Shown piece by piece: positions 25,361-34,425 of a stretch of 64,000 bases of DNA. How positions within the stretch are numbered: the stretch's first letter is position 1; the number at the start of each line of letters is the position of its first letter. The position numbers and the translations under genes were made by a program. The notes beneath the pieces were generated by a model. It ran no database searches and was not told the origin of the DNA. It was given only the letters and a program-made list of their open reading frames with translations. The stretch covers positions 735,640 through 799,639 of the forward strand of contig JACDOX010000223.1 in assembly GCA_014549065.1 (NCBI GenBank). The letters run 5' to 3'. This DNA is from Cardinalis cardinalis. Lineage: Eukaryota > Chordata > Aves > Passeriformes > Cardinalidae.

Positions 25361-28300
25361 AGTAAGTGATGGTTGTGCTCTCCCACCATGGAAACAGTCT
25401 GTTCTATTCTACTGAAGGTCAAAGGTGGAGGTGTGAAGATAAAGGAAAATCTATATATTTTGACTGGAGTTAAAATAAAAGACAAAATTTTGCTGTACAA
25501 AGAACATTGAGACTCCATATGGGCTTAGGATTCAGAGGTCACAAAACAGAAACAAAATTCTGGATGAGATTTTGAGCAATGAGCAAATTCCCTGCCTGGG
25601 GAGGGCAGATCATCAGTAGCTAAAGTATAACCCAGCTCAGACCTGCAGGTCCCACTTCCAGCTGCATTGTTTCACACCAAAGACATGATATGAACAGGTT
25701 TTGGGTGCTGCAGAGGAAGCAGTAGGTGTTCCCCAAAAATGTGAGATCCCCTTAGATAATTTAAAGGAGAAAAGACTCTCTCTCCCCTTCGAGGCCTTCC
25801 TGGTTTGGTGGCTTCCTGGGACAATTTTTCTTATTGCTTATTTAAGATTTTGCCTTATTTATATAGGATTAAGGGCTTCTAGGAATCAGAAGGTATGAAT
25901 ATGTATATTTAGCATATTTTAGTATATTTAGTATATTTTCTGCTCTTATAGTGATCAATACTCCATCTATTGGCAATATTTGTCACATTTCCCCTCCCCT
26001 CAAAACACAAGCTTTACCTTAATTTGATCACCTGGAGATGCAAACAACTTCCCCACCAAAAAAAGCAACAAAAATGTCACAACCAATATTGGGGAATCTG
26101 AGAATCTTCCACACCTTTCCTGAGGCAGCATCAGGGAACCATAAATCCCCTATGGATTACAACAACTCCTAAGCTGAGTCAGCAGGTGACTTAATGCCAC
26201 TGCACTAGATTAACCCACAGATCTCAACATTCTGTCTCCATTTCCACACTGTACATCTCTACCTCCCAGAGCACTGTGTTTCTTGTATGTTTTTCCCCAC
26301 ATTATCTTGGAATAATAATATCATTAAAATGCCAGTCTGTGTGGCTGGAAAATAAAACCCTGCCCAGCTGTTATATCCGTCATCAATACAGGGTGGGCTC
26401 AATGAGCAAGAAGCCCCTTTAAGGGAGACCAAAGGAAAAGATTCAGCCAGATGTGCTCAGTTTGCACAACTGTTTCATGTGCCTCTGTTCTCAGAAAACA
26501 AATGCTTAAATATAAAAAATCTAAGAATTAATTCCACTTTAACAATACTCTCTCCTTACGATGACAGAGAAGAGATAGCCTGAGTANACTGTTAAAACCT
26601 ATGAATGGATGTCTCAGCCATTCATAAGTTCTTTGTGCAGCAAACCCAGCAAAGAAGGAAATTTTGAGAAGGGATGTATTTACAGATAAAGAACAGGAAG
26701 ACAAAACAGGCAGCAAAATTAAAAATACTCTGCCACAAAACCCTTCTGATTGCAGAAAATGTAATCCCATAATCAGAGATTTGCAATCCTTGTGGCTGGC
26801 ATAAAGACTTTACATTTCTATTGAAGAACAGAGTCTGTAGCAGAGCTCTCTTTGTATACAACAGTTTCAGCAAGTACAATTGTATATGTATTCAAGAAAT
26901 GCTAATGCTATTCTAAGAAGAATTAAAGCCAGATAGTGTGAGGAACACAAAGGTCTATCAGAGTCACATTAAAAACAATCTGTTCCATCTTTTAGCCATT
27001 CAGTAGCCAAGGGAGATCATTGTGCTTTGGAATTGAAAAGGAATGTATGGGGGGTAATAATTTCTTCTTGCCATAGACAGAGCTGGTAGTCAGAAAAAAA
27101 AGCATGTTTAATGGTTTTATTTCCAGCAAAATTCAAGTGATAGAACAGCTGTGCTAAACCACTGTTTGTCCTTGATATTAAACAAAGCATAATCACTAAA
27201 CATGATAGATGCAGAGAGAAAATAACCAAAGTTAAGTCTAGTTCTAGCCTTCACTCATTTCCAAGTAATTTTCTTGCTTCAGGTCAGTTCATTTGAGGCT
27301 TCTGCTCCTAACAGAATACTAATTTCTTTCACAATATATAGATTTTTTTTCCACTTCAACAAATTCAAGGGCTGACACTACTTTAGCACTGATTTTACTC
27401 TGTAGTCTCANCTCTGGCTCCTAGTTAACCTTTGTTCCATAAAAGAGAAGTCCATCTATCATGTTTTATCTATTTTTACTGCTTTTGAGTTTGAGTAAGG
27501 TTACCTTGCTTCAATTTTTTTAATTATAGTGTTGAAATTACAGTGACAGTGGTTGCACAAATAGAAATATCAGGATCAATAGTCAATTTGATCTGGAGAA
27601 GCTTTCTTCTTTTGTACCAAGTCAGATGAAAGAGAATATCCATGGTTACTGCTATTAATATTTATACTACTCTCCGAGAGGAAAGAAAAATGCTAGACAA
27701 CAGAGCTGGACTTTGCTTGTTGTACAGGTTATTGTGCAGCATTAAAAAGAGGTATGTGAAAATGGAACTGAGAATAATTTTCCCTGTTGTCTATAAGCCC
27801 AGGGAGCTCTGAAGGGATGGCAGAGTAAAGCTGGTTTATCCAAATGCAGAATATCCAATACTTGGTGTTCAAATGGCTTCTTTTAGAGCTCTCCTTCTGA
27901 AGGACAGGAAGATCCAGGAGGAGTTCTGCAAGGGCACAAGGATTTGAGGATACTGAGGGCAAATGCCCAACCCATCCAAACCATGGGTTTCCTCTCTCCC
28001 ATGCTCTGATACTTGCTTCATGTCAATGAGTAAATGTGCTTTGTCCTGTGAATTTGGGCTGAAGTGCAGGATGAGCCCCCCACTCACAGGGACACAGCTC
28101 AGGGATCCTGAATGTCCACATGGGATGGGGAGAGGAGTGAAAGGCTGGACAATCCCTCAGCTCCATGTACTAGGCCTCCGGCTCTGGGCAAGCTCCTCCA
28201 CTGAAGCAGAAAGTCCATCCCCCCAGAACTTTAGGGGCTGTCTCAGTGAAGCCTTGCCCTGAGTTTCCCTCCACTCCAGCATGCTGGGATGGTGACATGA

Positions 28301-28423
28301 GGCACACAGCAGCACAGACTGGCCCCACAACACCCAAAGATGTGCACCAAGCTGCCTGGATTACAGCTGCCACTGCTTAGGACACCCAGAAGGATGATTT
28401 TATACATATTTGCTTTCTCAGGC
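25361..28423. other. AT-rich unassigned sequence
   Basis: A short TATTTAGTATATTT-type repeat lies at 25896-25940. The stretch 27880-28400 is richer in GC but has no recognisable family or gene. Confidence 0.35.
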
Positions 28424-28787
28424 CACAGAGAATCATTAAGGTTGGAAAAGACCTCCAGAATCATCAAATCCAGCCTATGACTAATTCCTCTGGTCACCCT
28501 GCCCAGGGCACTGAGTGCCACATACAGGCCTCCCTTGGACACCTCCAGGGATGGGGACCTCAAACCTCCTTGGACAGCCCCTGCCATGGCCTGACCACCC
28601 TTTCCATGGGGAAATTCCTGCTGATGTGCAACCTGAGCCTCCCTATGCCCAGCCTGAGGCCATTTCCCCTTGTCCTGTCTCTGTTCCCTGGGAGTAGAGC
28701 CCGACCCCCCCAGCTGTCCCCTCCCGGCAGGGAGTTGTGCAGAGCCAGAAGGCCCCCCCTGAACCTTCTTTGCTCCACGCTAACAGA
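28424..28787 (-). repeat. CR1 LINE fragment, minus strand, next to the provirus
   Basis: The reversed 3' tail AGAATCATTAAGGTTGG begins the element. It continues through CACCTCCAGGGATGGGG, GCCTGAGGCCATTTCCCC and the further-upstream CR1 landmark GGGAGTTGTGCAGAGCCAG to about 28787. It lies about 40 bases before the older LTR that hosts the provirus. Confidence 0.85.
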
Positions 28788-28824
28788 TTTCACCTAGGAA
28801 ATCTGCCAAGTCTCTTTTATCACA

Positions 28825-28830
28825 CTATCA
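28825..28830. repeat. target-site duplication of the older LTR (left)
   Basis: CTATCA here matches GTATCA at 38724-38729 in five of six positions, immediately outside the TG and CA ends of the split LTR. Confidence 0.65.
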
Positions 28831-28878
28831 TGTTGAGGTGTGGTTTTTGTTATGTTACTGTTTTGAATAGTTGGTTTT
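28831..28878 (+). repeat. older solo LTR, 5' piece (split by the provirus)
   Basis: Starts TGTTGAGGTGTGGTTTTTG and is cut at GGTTTT, which is the provirus target. The rest of the same LTR resumes at 38254 and ends with GTGACA at 38723. Together the two pieces make about 518 bases. The head resembles that of the solo LTR at 1548. Confidence 0.7.
28873..28878. repeat. target-site duplication of the provirus (left), GGTTTT
   Basis: The six bases are repeated exactly at 38248-38253, just outside the 3' LTR. This proves that the whole block between them arrived as one retroviral integration. Confidence 0.9.
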
Positions 28879-29434
28879 TGTTGNGTTGTGTTCAGTNGGA
28901 CTGTTCTGTTTCCCCCTGTTTTGTAATGGTTCTGCCCTGGTTCTCCCTCTCCCCGGTAAATGTCAATCACCCCTGTCCACCACCCTCTTTTCCAGAAAAT
29001 TCTGTCCTGGGCTTCGAGGGATTCGATCAGGGACCTGGGTGCCTCCTTCAGTTACCCTGATTGTTCTGTTTCATCTGTCTATCTTATGTACCCTACCCTC
29101 CCCCGGATTCCTATTGGCTGCCGGGATTTGTTCCTCCCCTATCTCTTCACACTTTATAACCCGAGGGGGGCACGCCCCCCCCTTCGTCTCTTGCTGCTGG
29201 TGCCCCTGAGATGAAGTAAACTTGGACTAACCTCAGCTGGAGTCTGCCTTCTTATTTCTGCTGCAAACAGCCTTTGTCAGCCTCGTCCTGCATCTGGCAA
29301 CGTCCCCGGATTCCCCTCTGGGCGCCTGCCTGAAGCGCGAGCCCGGTGCCGCCGCTCCGGGGCGAAGCGCTCCCTTGCTGCAAGTGGTTGCTGGACAAGC
29401 AAGCCGGGACGTTTTTAACCAGCTGACTGCTGCA
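28879..29434 (+). repeat. 5' LTR of the class II provirus
   Basis: A 556-base LTR that starts TGTTG and ends CTGCTGCA. U3 is pyrimidine-rich, with an inverted CCAAT box (ATTGG, 29113-29117) and a TTTATAA box (29153-29159). A GGGGGGC/GCCCCCC hairpin (29165-29180) follows at the expected start of R. The likely poly(A) signal is the variant AGTAAA (29215-29220), since no AATAAA is present. By hand alignment it differs from the 3' LTR by about 16 substitutions and four single-base indels, so the insertion is fairly old. Two ambiguous bases lie in the first 20 positions. Confidence 0.9.
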
Positions 29435-29436
29435 GA

Positions 29437-29454
29437 TGGCGACCAACGTGAGGG
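29437..29454 (+). promoter_or_regulatory. primer binding site, tRNA-Lys type
   Basis: TGGCGACCAACGTGAGGG lies two bases after the 5' LTR. It matches the tRNA-Lys(1,2) type site used by betaretroviruses at 15 of 18 positions. The three mismatches fit an ageing copy. Confidence 0.8.
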
Positions 29455-29654
29455 CAGAGACGATCCCCTGACCTCACGGACGAGGCTGAACAGCTTCACT
29501 GTTCAGCCGTCAGACCCCCCCCCAGTGGGAGCAGACCCAGTTTTAGTGGGTAGCGCTCCTGGGGGACTGGGAACGGCAGTTCCTGACACCCAAGGAGTCG
29601 TTCCCGCAGTGGAAACCACTATTTTCGGATTTCTTTTTGCCCTCGCCGGAGTTT

Positions 29655-29661
29655 GGTAAGT
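29655..29661 (+). promoter_or_regulatory. leader splice donor
   Basis: GTTTG/GTAAGTA is a near-consensus 5' splice site (GT at 29656-29657) in the untranslated leader, upstream of gag. It would pair with the acceptor at 37231-37232 to make a subgenomic env message. Confidence 0.65.
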
Positions 29662-29830
29662 ATTTGTCTTTTCCCCCTGTCTTTTTAACCTATCTATCCA
29701 CGACGGGGCTTCTCTTTTTTGCTGCGCAGCCCTTTCCTGACAGGGACCGGCGCGGGGCTCTTTTCTATTTTCTTTGAACTTTTCCCGAGGTAGTGGGTGG
29801 TTTGGATCGCAGCTTTAAAAATCTTTCGAG

Positions 29831-31730
29831 ATGGGTGCTCGCATGTCTGCGACTCAAAAGAGGGCTTCTGCCCAAGTTGTGGGCATCCTTGAGGGGAGGG
29901 GTTTTGTTATCCCTAAAAAGGAGTTGAAAAAGTTAATTAAATGGGTGTCTTCCCAATTTCCTGAAGTTTCCCCAGACCAAATTTGCAATCCCAGCTTCTG
30001 GGATGCTGTTTATTCCAAATTACAAAATGCAATTCGATCGGGGGACTCCTCTTTAACCAAAATTACATACTGGGTATCTCAAATTCAATCCATTTTAAGA
30101 TCTAAATCNAAATTAGGAAGACAACCCTCAGTTTCAAGTTTAGCCCCCAGTTTTTCCCCTACCCCTGTTCCTATCCCCCTTCCCTCCCCTGCTTTTCCTA
30201 GAGCTGGGACTTCAACAGAAGCAGCCTGCCCTAGCAAGGTGCCGAGTATCCATCATTCCCCTGGCTCCTCTCGAAGTTCCCAATCCCCCTGCTCGAGAGG
30301 TCCTGGCCAGACCTCCCGGGGTTCCTCTCCTTCTCCCTCTGCCCCAACCCCCCCTGTCCCCAGTTCATAAACCCTCGGTTATGTTTTGTCTCCCTCCACA
30401 AGACGGCTCCTATGGAGCTCAAAATGGAGGGGACTGCATGGCATTTCCCGCCTTCTCCCTTTCTTCTTCCCATAACCCCTTTCGGTCCTGGAACAACCCC
30501 TTCCTTCCCTCTAGCTCCTCCCAACTTCCCCCTGACCCTCCTCCCTTGGAAACTCCTCCAATTTCTCCTCCCCCCTGCCAAGCACCGCCTTCCAACTCCT
30601 CCCCTAGGGCAGGGACTTCAACATCCAGAGACCTCGCCCAGTCCTCCAGCCACTCCCCCTCCCCTCTCACTCCCGGTTCCCACGCTCCCCCTTCTGGTTC
30701 CCACGCTCCGGNGTCCGGGGGGTGGGGGGAGGGAGGGATCCGAGAACCGGGGCTGGCTGTCATCCCTTCTGCAGCTCCGGTCTCTTACCACCCTGAGAGG
30801 GAGGGGAGATCCCTGGCCCAATGGACCCCTTTTCCCCATCATCTAATAAAGGAGTTATGCAAAGCCCAGAAAGACTTCACTCGGGAAAGTGAATATTTCN
30901 GAGGGATNCTTNNGGCAACGCTGGCTCAGACANAGGTTACTCCCTCTGATCTCCGCTCCCTTTTTTCATGTTTNCTTAACCCNACTGAGTTTGTGNTGTG
31001 GGAAGCAGCATGGAAGAANGAGGTAGTAGAAATNCTCCCATCCCTTTGGGATAACCCCNGTACTTCCCANGATCTAGATGGGTGGGTCCTTTCCACAGAA
31101 CACCTGTGTGGGACGGGGAATTGGCCTGATGGGCATGCTCAGGCCAGGGCCATTCCTCCCGAGGTATTAAAGGAGAGTAGCAAAGCGGCTGAGAGAGCCT
31201 TTTTAAGATTACCATCAGTGGCATCTCAGGTTCCTTATTTCAAAATTGTTCAGTACACAGAGGAACCTTTTATGATCTTTGTCGAACGCAAAGCCATTGA
31301 GTCACAGGTTCAAAGCAATGGGACCAAGANAGAGCTGCTCAGGGAGATGGCTTTCACAAATGCCAATCTGGCTTGTAGAGATGCGATTCTTACCCTACCT
31401 CTGGATCCCTCCCCCACCCTACAACAAATGCTCCAAGTCTGCGCCCGGAGGGCTCCACTGACATCAGGAGCTCCTAATCAGAGGGCTCAACCACCACCTC
31501 GCAGAATTGCCNCTGCCGACACCTTTGATGCNGCACCTGTGGACTCTGCTACCTCTCCGTCCAACCAACCATCACAGCCTGACACCCCAGGACCACCACG
31601 GAGGATGATCTCCCCATGTCATCTTTGTGGGAAAGTAGGGCATTGGATGCCAGACTGCCCTTTAAGACTGGAGTTTNTNAATTATAAGANGGGGAAGAGC
31701 NGACAGGGGAATCCCCCACAAAAAAACTAA
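29831..31730 (+). pseudogene. gag: gag polyprotein, broken by one frame shift
   Basis: Gag builds the virion core. The first segment (29831-30370) starts MGAR, whose Gly2 suits myristoylation, and looks like a matrix domain followed by a proline/serine-rich linker. The frame is lost in that linker: the first segment stops at 30368-30370 and the remainder continues in another frame, from at least 30381 to 31730. The second segment has more Pro-rich sequence, a capsid domain with the N-terminal landmark FPHHLIKELCKAQKD, a major homology region at about 31260-31325 (EEPFMIFVERKA), and one zinc knuckle C-x2-C-x4-H-x4-C at 31617-31658. Related betaretroviruses usually have two knuckles. About ten ambiguous bases lie within the capsid part. 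The start was chosen as the first ATG after the leader that gives a myristoylatable matrix. Confidence 0.85.
31617..31658 (+). other. nucleocapsid zinc knuckle (CCHC)
   Basis: The residues CHLCGKVGHWMPDC give the exact spacing C-x2-C-x4-H-x4-C that binds zinc and packages genomic RNA. Only one such motif is present before the gag stop. Confidence 0.9.
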
Positions 31731-31806
31731 CTTGTGAGCGCAGTCTCCCCCTGCGCCAGGATATAAATAAAGCGGGCTTGATACCATCTGGAGGGGGGGG
31801 AGGGGA
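31721..31806 (+). promoter_or_regulatory. gag-pro -1 frameshift signal (copy A)
   Basis: A AAA AAC at 31721-31727 is in the gag reading register (the gag codons read CAA AAA AAC and then the stop TAA), which is the classic X XXY YYZ slip heptamer. Ten bases on, GCGCAG (31738-31743) and CTGCGC (31751-31756) form a stem with a TCTCCCC loop. The loop can pair with the GGGGGAG-type run at 31793-31806, giving a possible pseudoknot. The -1 frame is open after the slip, though a G-run slip is then needed to reach the pro frame. Confidence 0.7.
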
Positions 31807-31818
31807 GGTGAACCACCC

Positions 31819-32610
31819 GTGCCTACCTCTGTTCCNGACAATGTTTTACGGGACTTGACAGGTTTATATCACTCTAAACCATATCCCATTCTAACAACAT
31901 TTTCTAAATCTGATCCATACAGGTTGCAGCTTGCTCAACCATTACATCTGAAAGATTCCAGTTTCCATTGGGTGACTGTGTGCCCTGAGTGCCCTGGCAA
32001 CTGGAGACGGATTGGACGTTGTAAGTGGGTTGTTGTTGAAGACACAAAATTCACTCCACTCGAATTGAATGTGGTCCTGATTCTCTTCTCCTCAGACCCA
32101 GGAAAATTTTCATTGATGCTGTACTGTGTCCGCCCTCCCCTCTTTCTCCCCAAAGGACAAATAGTAGCTCAGGCATTTCTTATGCCCGAGTTAGGTTTAA
32201 ACCCTGCGCTACCCTTTCAATCTAGACATCCTGCGGTAGCATGGGCTCAAGTCTTGGGGAGGGAAAAACCCAGAATAACGTGTTCCCTTTTTAGAGGGGA
32301 GGATCACAAAATTATTGAGGGCTTACTGGACACTGGGGCGGATGTGATGATCATTCCCTCTCGTGAATGGCCGTCGCATTGGGAATTGCAAGACGTGTTT
32401 GGACATGTCGAAGGTGTTGGGGGCATGCAATTGGCCCGACAATCAAAGAGCGTCGTACAAATTGAGGGGCCGGACGGGAAATTGGCATCTGTACGCCCAT
32501 TCGTTTTAGATTACACAGAACCCCTGTGGGGAAGGGACCTTCTTGCCCAATGGGGAGCCAGAATTTACCTCCCAGTGGCTACCCAGGTTTTTCAGCAGCG
32601 GCCACTGTAG
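31819..32610 (+). CDS. pro: pro: divergent N-terminal (dUTPase-position) domain plus aspartic protease, copy A
   Basis: An open frame of about 263 codons. The C-terminal part is a retroviral aspartic protease: active site LLDTGAD (Asp-Thr-Gly-Ala at 32329-32340), a flap-like GVGG, and the conserved GRDLL near the end (32530-32544). The N-terminal 130 residues sit where betaretroviruses carry a dUTPase. Only KGQIVAQAFLMP resembles the end of such a fold, and I do not see the catalytic dUTPase motifs. In its family the protein is made by -1 frameshifting from gag and cleaves the polyproteins. The first ATG is nominal, since translation would enter from gag upstream. A single ambiguous base lies at 31836. 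This copy is intact as a frame. Confidence 0.8.
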   Translation: MPTSVXDNVLRDLTGLYHSKPYPILTTFSKSDPYRLQLAQPLHLKDSSFHWVTVCPECPGNWRRIGRCKWVVVEDTKFTPLELNVVLILFSSDPGKFSLMLYCVRPPLFLPKGQIVAQAFLMPELGLNPALPFQSRHPAVAWAQVLGREKPRITCSLFRGEDHKIIEGLLDTGADVMIIPSREWPSHWELQDVFGHVEGVGGMQLARQSKSVVQIEGPDGKLASVRPFVLDYTEPLWGRDLLAQWGARIYLPVATQVFQQRPL

Positions 32611-33496
32611 AGCGCACTATCTGGAAGCTGAATTGGAAATCTGATAAACCAGTTCAGGTAGCCCAGTGGCCGCTTAATNAACAAAAATTGAAGGTGCTCA
32701 ACGAGCTTGTCCAAGAGCAGTTACTTAAGGGCCACCTAGTGGAGACCATGTCAGAGTGGAACTCCCCAGTCTTTGTCATCAAAAAGCCCAACAAAGATAA
32801 GTGGCGGCTCCTGCANGATCTCNNACAAATTAATAATATTATTGAAGACATGGGTCCCCTTCAACCAGGGATGCCGTCCCCAGCGATCCTCCCCCAAAAT
32901 TGGAATTTGGCAATTATTGACATAAAAGACTGTTTCTTCCAAATTCCCTTACACCTTGACGATGCCCCTGTTTTGCCTTCACGGTTCCATCCATTAACCG
33001 TGCAGCCCCAAGCAAGCGCTACCATTGGCGTGTTCTCCCACAAAATATAAAGAACAGCCCTGTGATCTGCCAATGGTATGTCGCTTCCTTGCTGTCCCCG
33101 ATTCGTACAGCCGTGGAAGATGTCNTCATCTTCCATTACATGGATGACATCNTAATTTGTGCTCCAACCGATGACTTGCTTACCCATGTGCTTGACCTGA
33201 CAATCAATGCATTGATTGCTGCAGGATTCGAGCTCCAGCAAGAGAAGATTCAACGGATGCCACCCTGGAAGTACCTGGGTCTGAAAATAACAAGGCGGAC
33301 CATTGTTCCGCAAAAATTGGCAATTAAATTTAACATTAAGACTTTAGCGGATGCCCATCAGCTGTGTGAGTCTTTGAATTGGGTAAGGCCTTGGCTAGGC
33401 ATTCCAACAGATGACCTGGCCCCCCTTTTTAATTTATTGAAGGGGGGAGAGGAGCTCAGTTCTCCTAGGTCACTTACCCCAGAGGCACAGACGGCN
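32526..33496 (+). pseudogene. pol: pol reverse transcriptase fragment, copy A (truncated, frame-broken)
   Basis: Reverse transcriptase copies viral RNA into DNA. The pol frame overlaps the end of pro and is in the -1 register relative to it, as expected of class II viruses. Recognisable parts are the fingers/palm (SEWNSPVFVIKKPNKDKW), the first catalytic Asp in AIIDIKDCFF (32919-32921), and HYMDDI with the YMDD box at 33137-33148. The frame is lost between about 32950 and 33050 (stop at 33048-33050) and resumes in another frame at 33062. The conserved LPQG-type turn reads LPQN. The fragment ends at 33496, where the duplication starts again, so this copy has no connection, RNase H or integrase. 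Confidence 0.85.
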
Positions 33497-33534
33497 TATA
33501 AGAAGGGGAAGAGCCGACAGGGGAATCCCCCACA

Positions 33535-33620
33535 AAAAAACTAACTTGTGAGCGCAGTCTCCCCCTGCGCCAGGATATAAATAAAGCGGGCTTGATACCA
33601 TCTGGAGGGGGGGGAGGGGA
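33535..33620 (+). promoter_or_regulatory. gag-pro -1 frameshift signal (copy B)
   Basis: The same A AAA AAC heptamer (33535-33541), stem and G-rich downstream run as in copy A. Here only a short gag tail precedes it, fused to the interrupted RT of copy A. Confidence 0.6.
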
Positions 33621-33632
33621 GGTGAACCACCC

Positions 33633-34425
33633 GTGCCTACCTCTGTTCCNGACAATGTTTTACGGGACTTGACAGGTTTATATCACTCTAAACCATATCC
33701 CATTCTAACAACATTTTCTAAATCTGATCCATACAGGTTGCAGCTTGCTCAACCATTACATCTGAAAGATTCCAGTTTCCATTGGGTGACTGTGTGCCCT
33801 GAGTGCCCTGGCAACTGGAGACGGATTGGACGTTGTAAGTGGGTTGTTGTTGAAGACACAAAATTCACTCCACTCGAATTGAATGTGGTCCTGATTCTCT
33901 TCTCCTCAGACCCAGGAAAATTTTCATTGATGCTGTACTGTGCCCACCCCTCCCTCTTTCTCCCCAAAGGACAAATAGTAGCTCAGGCATTTCTTATGCC
34001 CCGAGTTGGGTTTAAACCCTGCGCTACCCTTTCAATCTAGACATCCTGCGGTAGCATGGGCTCAAGTCTTGGGGAGGGAAAAACCCAGAATAACNTGTTC
34101 CCTTTTTAGAGGGGAGGATCACAAAATTATTGAGGGCTTACTGGACACCGGGGCGGATGTGATGATCATTCCCTCTCGGGAATGGCCGTCGCATTGGGAA
34201 TTGCAAGACGTGTTTGGACATGTCGAAGGTGTTGGGGGCATGCAATTGGCCCGACAATCAAAGAGCGTCGTACAAATTGAGGGGCCGGACGGGAAATTGG
34301 CATCTGTACGCCCATTCGTTTTAGATTACACAGAACCCCTGTGGGGAAGGGACCTTCTTGCCCAATGGGGAGCCAGAATTTACCTCCCAGTGGCTACCCA
34401 GGTTTTTCAGCAGCGGCCACTGTAG
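33633..34425 (+). pseudogene. pro: pro, copy B, broken by a single-base insertion
   Basis: The same product as at 31819-32610. An extra C near 34000 (GCCCCGAG instead of GCCCGAG) throws the N-terminal domain out of frame: one frame ends at 34040 and the protease frame runs 34006-34425. The protease Asp-Thr-Gly-Ala (34144-34155) and the GRDLL end are kept. The break, absent from copy A, is the clearest functional difference between the copies. It could be a real mutation or a sequencing error in a homopolymer. Confidence 0.8.

Larger units (their letters stand above)
31683..33496 (+). repeat. tandem duplication, copy A (gag end to RT thumb)
   Basis: This block is repeated almost perfectly at 33497-35310. 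The offset is 1814 bases up to about 34000 and 1815 after a single inserted C in copy B. Copy A keeps an open pro frame but ends mid-RT at an ambiguous base (33496), where copy B begins with the gag tail again. Five ambiguous sites (31836, 32679, 32816, 32823-32824, 33152) recur at the same offsets in copy B. Confidence 0.92.

Noticed and set aside
29375..29659. Open frame across the U5/leader of the provirus
   Set aside because: It spans the LTR end, the primer site and the splice donor, so it is untranslated leader.
32581..32610. A pro-pol frameshift slip site near the end of pro
   Set aside because: The pol frame is in the expected -1 register, but the local GTTTTTC is not a canonical slip heptamer and no better one was seen.
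32861..33313. Antisense open frames inside pol (repeated at 34676-35128)
   Set aside because: They are complements of the RT coding sequence with no recognisable domain.
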